Origin: Takifugu bimaculatus
Lineage: Eukaryota; Chordata; Actinopteri; Tetraodontiformes; Tetraodontidae
Assembly: GCA_004026145.2 (NCBI GenBank)
Contig: CP034993.1
Span: forward strand, 14,655,637-14,719,636
Direction of reading: 5' to 3'
Length of the DNA stretch: 64,000 nucleotides
Position 1 is the first letter of the stretch. The number at the start of each line of letters is the position of its first letter. The notes under the pieces were generated by a model. That model ran no database searches. It saw only the letters and a program-made list of their open reading frames with translations, and was not told the origin of the DNA. The translations under genes and the position numbers were made by a program. Below are positions 9,816-19,777 of this stretch, in pieces.

Positions 9816-12800
9816 TGCCACTTCAGCTGCTTTAAGACTCTATGTAGATGTTATTACATGCTTGTGATTATTCATCACACGATTAAGTGGCAGCAGGTTT
9901 GAACCACTTTCACACCTCCACCTACAGAACTGCAGCTTCTACCAGCTCACAAGGACTTTGCACAGAGAGCTTTTTTATGTCTTTTACTCTATTTATTTGG
10001 TGTGAAATCAGTTGTGCCGTGGACGTGCTGTTTGTGCACATCAACATTTGCTTATAAAGAAATAAAGCAGTAAAAAGCATTTCTATCCGACAGCACTATA
10101 AAATATAACATTGACTTTTTAGGAACTCTGCCAGGATGTTGCGGATATTGTTTATGCTTTATTTTTACTAACATTTGCTAAAAGGTTTCTTTACTGGCAC
10201 ATGCATTTTTTTCAGTCTGTAGTGGTGCCCTTAACTGAAAGTGACCAGGACAGAAGTGCTGCATCTCTTTTTCAAGTTCAAATCTCAGAAATGGGCAAAA
10301 ATAGTCTTGGATCTTACTAAAATGGTATGCAATGATCATATGACTCATTTTATGTTTCGTTAAAACTGCAACAGCCAAAGCGTAGCGAGCGCTGCTGTGC
10401 CTTCACCAGAATAGTGTGAGCTTTGTCAGTGCATGATGAGCTCATTAATGGGGGCTGTGCGCTATTATGAGGGCTAACTGTTGAACCTTTGCAGCCTGGA
10501 CAAATATTAGAATAGCTGCTATAATTGTGAGGCATTCCGACTGCACCTGAGCACAGATACAGTACACACTTTAGCTTAATCCATCGGGGTTTCATTAATT
10601 TGGTTCTGCAAAAGGAGCATCAAGCTAATTTGCCCCCAATGGTGCGACCTTGCTGTTCATTAAAAGTTGCATCAGAGAGACCAATTAATCAGTGTTCCTT
10701 TAATCCATCAAAGAGGAATAAAAAGCCAGTCATTAGAGGACTCTGCTTGGGCTTTACATGTTCGTCACAATTATATTTTTTGGGAAAAAAAGGCAACTGA
10801 AAAGTAAAAACAATGATTGAAAAGCAAAGGAAATGCAAGTTTCCGCATGAGCTACGTTTCCCTGTGTTTTGAATATTGATATTAGCCTGAGGCAAACAAT
10901 GACATCAGCGAGCGCTTTGCATTAAACATTGCAGGCCGTAAAGCTCCGCCCACAGCAACCTGGTGTCACGCACCACAAGCTGGACGTCTCTCTTCGCCCC
11001 CATTACTTCCTTCAGCATGATGTCAGGTCGGTTCACAGGTGTTGTGATACTCGTGCACACAAAAGCACTCAGTGATACTCCGCTCTGATATCTCCCGAGT
11101 CCAGTCTGCAACTTTAACCTCTGCTTGTCTGTGTCCGACAGCAGCCCCCCCGTCTGATGAGGTTTTCTTTGAAGGGCCCTAAAAGGGAAGAACAGCCACT
11201 ACACGGGTTTCCTGGTCCTGCTGGAGAGGCAAACATGCCCTCTGCCTGCTAAAATGCTTCACATTTACTGCCTGATAACGCAGACACTGACATACATTGA
11301 TTCCCCATATCGATCTCGGCCGAGACCTCAACATATTGCCGAGTTATATTGGACATTTTTATAATGAGTATTTAGCTGGAGCCAAAGTGTTCCGCAATAA
11401 ACATCAGCGTTCGTTTGAAGAGGGCAGGAGGAGCATTACGGCCGCAGCCTGGAGACGGTCTTTGAAAAAAACCGATGGGCTAGCAACAAAATAGATTCAC
11501 AGTCAGAAAGGGTGATAAAAAGTGAGCTCACATAATTCCTGCCTTTACTCGTTCTTCCAAAGCTCCGAGTACTCAACAGCCTGGGCATTTCTGTTCCATT
11601 ATGGGCTGGAAATGAGCTGCCAGGTGGGACACCATTGCAACTGATTCACTTGTAACATTTGTCATCAAAATAGCTAAATACTCCTCCCCATTTATCTCAC
11701 ATGCGCTGGAGGCATTTGCATTAAGGGGTGGGGGGGGGGGTCATCTTTACGATCATGAGCTGTCTGATCCACAGACTGGATGAATGTCACAGGAAGTCAG
11801 ACTGCAGCTCCTAATGCCCCTCTCTTCTCCAGCGATTACACTTCAATCTTCTTTATCTCTATTTAGATTTGATCCCATCATTTAAGTGGTGCCCAGGCCT
11901 GGGTAGAATCCTCCAGGGTGGTTTCAGGTCACGTAGACATCAGAGGAAGAAGTTGTTGATAAAGTGTACGTTCAAGGGGAGACATCAGAGCCCGCCTCCT
12001 TTATACGGGCTCATAATTAACTTCTGAGGAACGTCTACCAATTAAGACATCACGTCTTCATTAGAGCCATCGCGACCCTGGTGAGCCCGACACCTTTCAA
12101 GTTCTGTAAACACACGTTCGCTCCGTGTTCAGCCGTGTTCGCGCCTCAGACCTGTTTATTGATTATGCCTAGCTGGAATACTCCCCACAAAGTGGCTGAT
12201 TTGTGGCCATGACTTGGTTCTCCTGCCGTCATCAAGGGCCGGTGGATTCCTGACAGGTTGGATGAAGATGCACCACGATGCTCCACATCACTCATATTAC
12301 CGCGGGTGTTGCCGCGTGCCGTCTTCCTCTGTGCTTGTGAAGTAAAGTTTCCTCAGCCTTCGCTTCAGAGATGTGCTGATTAATTTGCTGTTGCTGTCTG
12401 TTCCTCCGCTGCCGTACAGCATGCAAATGTGGCCCTCGACGGCGCTGCTGCTTCTTCTTGCGGGGACACGCCTGGTTTTTTCTTCTTCTTCTTTTTTTAA
12501 CAACACTTGTCACTTCAGAACAACACGGCCGGATCCTCCCAGTTTGCTGCGAGCTGCGCACCTGAGCGCTCACCGAAGCTTTAACAGGCTCACAACAAAG
12601 GCGGCGAACATCATCAAACGCGCGGCGCGGCCCTCCGACGGAAACACGCACGCTCTGCACCGTAATACATCAACCCAGTTAATTTGCTCCTCTGTGCAAT
12701 TTATAATATCCATCCTTGCGGATGACTAACTTTACAGAACTCTTCCATTTCTCCAAAGAAGCAATTACATGACGTGGTAGTATCTGTCATGTTCTGGGCA

Positions 12801-13041
12801 GTAACAGATTAAACTAATTTCATGGCTGACCTTGACTGTAGGAGCCTCATGCGTTGAGGTGCAGAGCGGCGCGCTTCCCCACATTTGCCTTTAATGAGGC
12901 ACCAACAGTTAATTATGTAAAATAGGTGTCATGGAAGGAGACAGATTACGAGCAATTTCCTTCTTTTCCTGTGACGTCCCGGAGAGAATTTTTAAGGTAG
13001 AGCCTCACAAGATTCTGGAATGTGTAGTTTGCAGTTATTAA
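9816..13041. other. gene-desert sequence, no gene seen
   Basis: There are no exons I can support. The sequence is complex and largely repeat-free, with a candidate conserved block at 10390-10770 listed separately. A G10 run lies near 11730 and a T-rich tract at 12477-12500. The region 12290-12660 has open frames on both strands with arginine-rich low-complexity translation and no recognisable family. Confidence 0.55.
10390..10770. promoter_or_regulatory. candidate conserved non-coding element
   Basis: This block has no microsatellite, no transposon signature and no credible ORF. It is dense in homeodomain-like cores (several TTAAT/ATTAA and an ATTAATTT, CAATTAATCAG) mixed with GC-containing motifs. 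That texture is typical of vertebrate developmental enhancers in gene deserts. The call is impressionistic; only cross-species alignment can confirm it. Confidence 0.25.
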
Positions 13042-13093
13042 CCCCCCCCCCCCCCCCAGCACAGATGCCACAGGCCGGGGGGAGGGGGGGGGG
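13042..13093. repeat. C16 run followed by G-runs
   Basis: A C16 homopolymer (13042-13057) is followed 19 bases later by G6 and G10 runs (13077-13093). The two arms are complementary and could fold as a hairpin, or separately as i-motif and G-quadruplex. Homopolymer length in the assembly is uncertain. Confidence 0.9.
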
Positions 13094-15456
13094 TGCATCG
13101 GTGCTGACCGCTGCAGTCTGAGTCCACTGACATTTGATCAATTCTGACTTCATTATCCCCACAGGGGAACTCTTATTCATGGTAGTTGTGTACCTGCTCT
13201 GGGTGAAATACTGCTTTGTGCTCTAGCGAATGATTTTAGGCTTTTAGGAGGTATGATTTGCACCTCTTTAAAATCTATTCTCACTTGTGCTTGATGCTGT
13301 CCAAATCTAACCAACATTATCCAAATAAATATGTTGCACTGATCATTTAAAAACCGTCGGCTGAAGCCAAAACGGCTGAAATGCCAATAAAACGAGACTA
13401 AATTCAAATCGGAGCCACGGTGAAATTACATTCACTGACGTTAAAATGAAGATCTACTGTTCAATGATGGATAATGACGATAATAAATAAATGAAGAGGG
13501 TTACTCTCAGTGAAACAAGGCAGATAAATAAAAGTTAGCTAAAACCATTAAGCCTCTTTGCACAGTAATTAATCAACTGTCAAGGGTCCCAGGATATTCC
13601 CTGGGCACCAAATGTTGCACATTTGTCATGTACTGCTCCGTGCCTCATCCACATACAGCAGGAAACCAATTAGCAGCAGGTTGAGGCGCAGCAGGGTTTA
13701 ACGTTCCTCCGGTGGAACATGTGTACAGGATGCAAATGCCTTCGGATGAGAGGCGGCGGCGGCGGCAGTTGGCTTCCTGCTAAATGCCCCAAACTAAACG
13801 ACGTGGAAGACGATCAAATATCCAAAAAGGTACTGATGTCATTATTGTCACGAACAATAAGCATTGAAACCGGCTGTTTTAAATAGATTTGTTATCATGC
13901 TAGTGGTGTTTCTGACATTTTATTACAGCAAAGCGTCGGCTGGGGGTGTCAGGTGATGCTTACTGGGGGCTGAAAGGCATCGTGGCGTTGACCTTTTGCT
14001 CAGGTTTTCATTGAGGAGGCTGCAGACGCGGCTGAGATCTCAAAAATCAGGCAGTTTCCGCCCGTAACTTAACTTGACAAACAATCAGACAGGGACACAA
14101 AAACACTGTTATTGTTCTTTTACTGAGACAGTGAAGCCGTTCCTCCCACGAACGCCCCTCAAATGGCAGATTATGCTAAAATAACAACTGGCTATTGGAC
14201 ACATTTTCAACCTCAAAAGACATAAATAAACGGTGAAATCAGGTGACTGGATTAGACATTAAGTGGTGACATATTATTCTAATGTCCATCAGGTGAGAGG
14301 TGAGAGAGCTGAGATGTTCAGATGAGAGGAACAGATCCATTTTCCTCCTGCCAGGCTTTAATGAACGCTCTGCTGCTTCCATGATGAGGGGTTCCACGTG
14401 CCGTCACTCACCGATGCCTCTCAACACACTTCTAATTTAAAATAATGCCTTCCCTCTGCGGGGTTTGCTTTAATTTATAATGGCATTTCTTTATGATTTG
14501 GTCGGCTAATTTTAGCTGTTTGACTGCTGTGAAACCTATTTTAAAGCAGATTTAACTGCTGTAAAGGCTAAAAGAGAAGGAGGAACTAGCAAAAGAGCAA
14601 ACAATTGGCTTCATCCCAGCTTCAAAAGCGTCTGATTCTATTTCTCTATTTCTCTCCCCATCACAAACACTTATCTTGTGGGGTTTTTAAATAAAAGTCC
14701 TAAAAGTGAATCTTTCTAAACTGGAAGATTTTCAAGTCCAAACTCATTTATCAGAATTGTCTGGTCACTTGCTGGTGGGCACCTCCAGGAGCCATTTCAG
14801 GGCAGGTGGAACCAGGTCAGATCTTGGTGATCCTCAGACAAAAGTCTTTCCTCTTAATGGACTAAGTTGATTCTGACCCCCCCTCCCAATGTCTGAAAGC
14901 AGTTGGGGGGGGGGGGATTCAGGGGGGTCGCGGGGTCTCACTCTGTCAGTTTTATTCCTCTGCTCATTGTAAAGGTCACCTGCAGGTGTCAGATTCTTGC
15001 CCAGGTTTGCTTCATCTGCCGTAGCATCTAATTTGCTCCTGTGTCATCATGACTGTTGAATAAAGTGGTGAGAAAGAATGAAACCAAGTTTGGGAGCATT
15101 AAAATTTCCCAGCTTGCTGAGCAGGCCGAGAGGGAGGCCGGGAGCTTTCATCTCTCCCCCCTGCTGCTCGCCCCTAAATTCCAAATGCTCTGTGAAGGTA
15201 AGCTCCAGAGGAGAGATGCTCTCCATGTCAACAGGGTTACGTCCCCTCGGTGCAGACGTGCACGGCTGCGCACGGAACAGGACAGCAGTCAGCAGGAAAT
15301 ACACGGATCATTTACGCAAATCCCACACACGCTCTGGTGCCTCCAGTCATGTGGACTCGTAAATCTAATATCCAGGACACCGCGGGTGCACGGAGCCTCT
15401 CAGCCATGGAAACGCTCCATTTCATTCCTACGCACTTTAATCACTAAATATTCCAA
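13094..15456. other. gene-desert sequence, no gene seen
   Basis: AT-rich complex sequence with no exon. A second C-run/G-run pair lies at 14877-14883 and 14905-14916. A GGCGGC triplet run occurs at about 13752-13766. Open frames are short. Confidence 0.55.
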
Positions 15457-16106
15457 TCCACCCATCCATCCATCCATCCATCCATCCATCCATCCATCCA
15501 TCCATCCATCCATCCACCCACCCATCCATCCATCCATCCATCATCCATCCATCTGTCCATCCATCCATCCATCCATCCATCCATCATCCATCATCCATCC
15601 ATCCATCGATCCATCCATCCATCCATCCATCCATCCATCCATCCACCCACCCACCCATCCATCCATCCATCCACCTACCCATCCATCCATCCATCCATCC
15701 ATCCATCCATCCATCCACCCATCCATCCATCCATCCATCCTTCCATCCATCCATCCATCCATCCATCCATCCATCCATCCATCCATCCATCCATCATCCA
15801 TCCACCCACCCATCCATCCATCCAGCCATCCCTCCCTCCCTCCATCCATCCATCCATCCATCCATCCATCCACCCACCCATCCATCCATCCATCCATCCA
15901 CCCATCCATCCATCCATCCATCCATCCATCCATCCACCTACCATCCATCCATCCATCCATCCATCCATCCATCCATCCATCCATCCATCCATCCATCCAT
16001 CCATCCATCCATCCATCATCCATCCATCCACCCATCCATCCATCCATCCATCCATCCATCCATCCATCCATCCATCCATCCACCCACCCACCCATCCCTC
16101 CCTCCC
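15457..16106. repeat. (CATC)n tetranucleotide array
   Basis: About 650 bp of CATC repeats with CACC, CATCATC and CCTC variants. The four-base unit rotates all three frames, so the translation is a stop-free HPSI/DGWM-type repeat on each strand. The array directly abuts a LINE fragment at its right edge. Confidence 0.98.
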
Positions 16107-16215
16107 GGGGGCCTCCTACTGGAGAGACGTGCCCTGAACACCTCACCAGGGAGGCGTCCAGGGGGCATCCTGACTAGATGCCCAAGCCACCTCATCTGGC
16201 TCCTGGAGGGTGATT
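16107..16215 (-). mobile_element. short non-LTR retrotransposon C-terminal fragment
   Basis: The minus strand encodes SQMRWLGHLVRMPPGRLPGE followed by VFRARLSSRRPPGG. This matches a motif very common at the C-terminus of fish LINE ORF2 proteins (RWLGHLVRMPPGRLPGEVFRA, then an Arg/Pro-rich GRRPRGRP-like tail). Only about 35 codons are recognisable and the tail runs straight into the CATC array. The exact clade cannot be assigned from so short a piece. Confidence 0.7.
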
Positions 16216-17227
16216 CCCAGATGCCCCTTCCTGTTTTAGCTGCCTGGAGTTTGACTCCTGGAAATACAGCCTGAGTTGGAATGGAGTGAACTCCAGGAAG
16301 GAGAAGACAAGAGATCAATAGTGCACAAGGTAAGCGTGAGTTAGGAAGTGACACAGAAGGAGAAGCGGCGCTTCCACATGCAGGGAAGCGTCAGGACAGC
16401 AAATCACAGTGGACAGGAAGAGTAACGGATCCTCCCGGTGGTGCTGAGGAGCCCTCGGTGAGGAATAACAATGGCTTCATTCTGTTCCTTCATCCAGAGA
16501 CGCTTCAGCACAACTTAACCAGTCAACTTAACCAGTTAACCGGTCTGCATCACCAGTGCTTGATGATCCCCATTCTTTCTATTTTCACTTGTACGTTTGA
16601 ACATTAAATTACATTTTATTCAACATCTACTTTGGCAACTGTGCAATTTTCGCTGGGCCGTTTGCAGCATTTTTCATCCCTCGGTATCGCTTCCACCAGT
16701 CGGGGGAGGGGGGGCAGAAGACAATAAATCATATTCTACGGGCTGTTAATATAATTCCCTTATTTCAATTGAATGGGAACGAGTGTGCCATTCAGCCAAA
16801 ATTATCTGTGCGAGATTGCTAACTAATCCTGTCTATTTCAGAGACCGTTATAGTGGCACTTTAAATTGGACCGCGTCGTTTTGCACAGTATAGCACATAA
16901 AAATTAAATGAGCATGTTTTGGGAACATATTGGGAGTCTGTGTTGCTGCTATTATGGAGCGGAGAGCTAATCATTTCCCTTCTCTTGGGCCAACGTGGCG
17001 GCGGGCGCTTCCCCAGGTGGCGGCGGCTCATGTAAATGACAGAAATCTTTCAGGCATTTTGACGTCTTGTTTGAAAAAACTCAATCAGGAAATACATTGA
17101 TTGGCTTCACCTAATGAGCATTAATAGCATGTTAGCTAACTGTGTAGGAGCCGTCGTCAGGGGAGACAAGAGGCTGTTGTGGTCATTCAAACAGTGGTGA
17201 CATCAGCAGAAGGATATGACTGCTCCG
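16216..17227. other. gene-desert sequence; candidate conserved block at 16720-17130
   Basis: No exon is visible. From about 16720 to 17130 the sequence is complex, AT-rich and repeat-free, with motifs such as CAATTGAATGGGAACG, GAGCATGTTTTGGGAAC and AGCTAATCATTTCCC. It has the texture of a conserved enhancer. The conservation is inferred from appearance only. Confidence 0.3.
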
Positions 17228-17643
17228 TCATCCATCATCCACCCATCCATCATCCATCCATCATCCATCCATCTATCCAGCCATCATCCATCCATCCATC
17301 CATCCATCCATCCATCCATCCATCCATCCATCCATCCATCCATCCACCCACCCATCCATCCATCCATCCATCATCCACCCATCCATCACCCATCCATCCA
17401 TCCATCCATCCATCCATCCATCCATCCATCCATCCACCCACCCACCCATCCATCCATCCACCCATCCATCACCCATCCATCATCCACCCATCCATCACCC
17501 ATCCATCATCCATCCATCCACCCACCCATCCATCCATCCATCCATCCATCCATCCATCCATCCATCCATCCATCATCTACCCATCCATCACCCATCGATC
17601 ATCCACCCATCCATCACCCATCCATCATCCATCCATCCATCTT
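17228..17643. repeat. second (CATC)n array
   Basis: About 415 bp of CATC repeats with regularly interspersed CATCATCCACC and CATCACC variants. It has the same strand orientation as the array 1.1 kb upstream but a different higher-order pattern. Confidence 0.98.
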
Positions 17644-18060
17644 TACACCTCTTTACCTCCTACAGGCAACACTTAAAAAAGCCCTTAAAAGTTCACAACT
17701 GTGAGTTAATTAAGTAAAAGGCAGAATTTCCTCTGCTGTTACTGGATGAGAGCGAAGGAGCTCAACAGGGGCCTCATACAGCAAACCTCAAATCTGCAGT
17801 GGAACTTTTTTTATTATTCACACTTTCACCAACATCAAGTATCATAAAATAAATGAGGCGTACTATTTTCTCTGGCAGGAACCAGAGAATCGAAAGAACG
17901 ATTGAGTGGTGATGGTTCTGGTGGCTCTGAAGACAAACAGCAAAACAAAAACGAAAACAGCTGCAATCTCCCACTTTCACCCTTTTTCTACATTCTTCTT
18001 TTATCACCTTCACGGTGGTCTGAAAGAACAGAGAATGTGACCCTATTTCACGACACACAC
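17644..18060. other. intergenic, no gene seen
   Basis: Mixed sequence without recognisable coding or repeat content. A minus-strand open frame of 94 codons has no family signature. Confidence 0.5.
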
Positions 18061-18179
18061 GTAAAAAATATCAACATTTGATTCATTGTGGACAAGAGAG
18101 GACGAAAACTATAACTGAGGGAGAAAATAGAGAGAAACGCAGATTCAAAGATCTGCAGATAAACGAGTTGGGAAGAAGA

Positions 18180-18840
18180 AAGAGCTGCTGGACTGGAAAG
18201 GATGGAGGTTAAAAAAAAGAATGTTTGTGACTGTTGTGTCAGAGAAACATTTCCACAAAAACTTAAAAATGAATAAAGAATTTAGCTGACAGCTTAAACT
18301 CCAGTCTTCACCCAGCAGAACGTGAATGTGAACAGTTGTCTGAGAAGACTGAGAAAAAACCCTTGGAGACAAAAACTGAAGGAGGAGAACAGAAAACTGG
18401 TAACAGCATCAGAGCAAAGTTCAGCTGCTGATGGAACATCTGAAAAAACCCACACAGAACATGATGGCTCTGACAAAACTGTCCAACCGTTAGAACCTGA
18501 CAGTCCAGATTCAGAACATATAAAAGTTCTGAAATGGAGGGAACAACAACGAGATGGTCCCCGCCAGTGAGAGCTCTTTCAGAACAATCCAACAGCTGAA
18601 GAGCTACAATCAAGAACTCAGAGTAAAGGAGCTGGAAAGAAACTCTGGTCCACAAGTACGACCGTGTGAAGAGACATTTCAGCCTACGAGAGGACAATTA
18701 CCAACTCCCGTCCACACGGTGTGGAACAGGAGCTGGAACAGGAGCTAGACTCACGAAACGTAGAATTATGGGACAATATTGAAAAACTGGCCAAGAAAAG
18801 TGACTCAAGAGTTCCTGGAGACAACAAAACTTCTCCGTCT
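18180..18840 (+). pseudogene. possible decayed coiled-coil coding remnant
   Basis: The + strand is rich in Lys/Glu/Gln codons across several hundred bases. Segments such as RQKLKEENRKLVTASEQSSA (near 18355-18430), IQQLKSYNQELRVKELERN (near 18583-18648) and ELEQELDSRNVELWDNIEKL (near 18730-18790) read like heptad-type coiled coil. They fall in different frames, with stops between, so no intact gene exists. I do not recognise the parent family. Purine-rich non-coding DNA could also give this appearance. Confidence 0.3.
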
Positions 18841-19678
18841 CACACTCATTCCTCTTTTCTATTGCTGACGTTCTGCCGGTGGTGTCTAAGGTGCCCACAA
18901 AGACATTCCTCATTCCTCAACGTGGAAGAACCACCAACTCAACACAACCTTTTCTCAGGTTCATTCCATCTTGCTCATTCGTTGAATATGCACATTTAGG
19001 CTTTAGTTACACTGTGGTTGAAGCAGTTTTGGTCATCTTGTTTATTTCCCATCACGGTGGTATTACAGCTTCTTTTCCTCCCCCTCCGCTCTCCTGATGC
19101 TGCAAACACAGACAGCGAGCAATTAAACTCTGTGTGCTCGAGGGGTTATCGCCACATCCGTGATACAGTACAACAGCAGTTCAACACCGTCCCACTGCAG
19201 CTCTACATAAACAAGAGCAGCTATCAGCACGGGATGGTGGTCTGAGGAGACCTGCACCCTCTTCTCTCATGGCCAAGAACAAGAGGGATTAACCTCAGCA
19301 AATGTCCATTTCTCACCGAGGGGCCCCGAAGGGCCCTGCTGCTGTTTTGGGTGGTGGAGGGTCTTGTTGAAGGCCAGCCAAAGGGGACCTGTCTGAAGGC
19401 AAAACAATAAAAATAATGGACGGAGAGAGCTCTCACCATAGCTCACCATACCTAACACTAACCCTAGAACAGCAGCGAGGGGGGGGGGGGGGGGTCCTCT
19501 TGGAAGGACGGGAGCAGTCTGACCCAAACTGTCCGGATCTCACCGATTCACCACTTAGCTGCTCCAACAATCACCAGAGCAACGCTGCTTTTCTTCACTA
19601 ACGCACATCTGAAGTCTTTTATGGATGAGAAAGCAAGCGAGAACTCTCCCCAACTCGTAACACGACTTGATACCGTGT
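18841..19678. other. intergenic, G16 run, no gene seen
   Basis: No exon is recognised. A G16 homopolymer lies at 19479-19494 and a C-rich CTCC tract near 19078-19094. Confidence 0.55.
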
Positions 19679-19777
19679 TGGACGGACCGACGGATGGACC
19701 GACTGACGGACCAACGGACCGACGGACGGACCAACAGACCGACGGACGGACCAACAGACCGACGGACGGACGGACCA
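19679..19777. repeat. GGAC/GACG tandem repeat
   Basis: About 100 bp of diverged four- and eight-base units (GACGGACC, GACCGACG, CCAACAGA). A four-base GGAC/CGAC rhythm runs throughout. It is CpG-rich and without stops, hence open frames in several registers. Confidence 0.93.

Noticed and set aside
9462..9821. Histidine-rich minus-strand open frame
   Set aside because: It is the antisense reading of the GTGATAGTGATG satellite.
12292..12729. Overlapping 118-122 codon frames on both strands
   Set aside because: The arginine-rich and serine-rich complementary translations come from a T/C-rich tract; no family or splice context is present.
15056..16177. 373-codon HPSI-repeat open frame and its DGWM antisense partners
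   Set aside because: The CATC tetranucleotide lacks stop codons in every frame, so the open frame is automatic.
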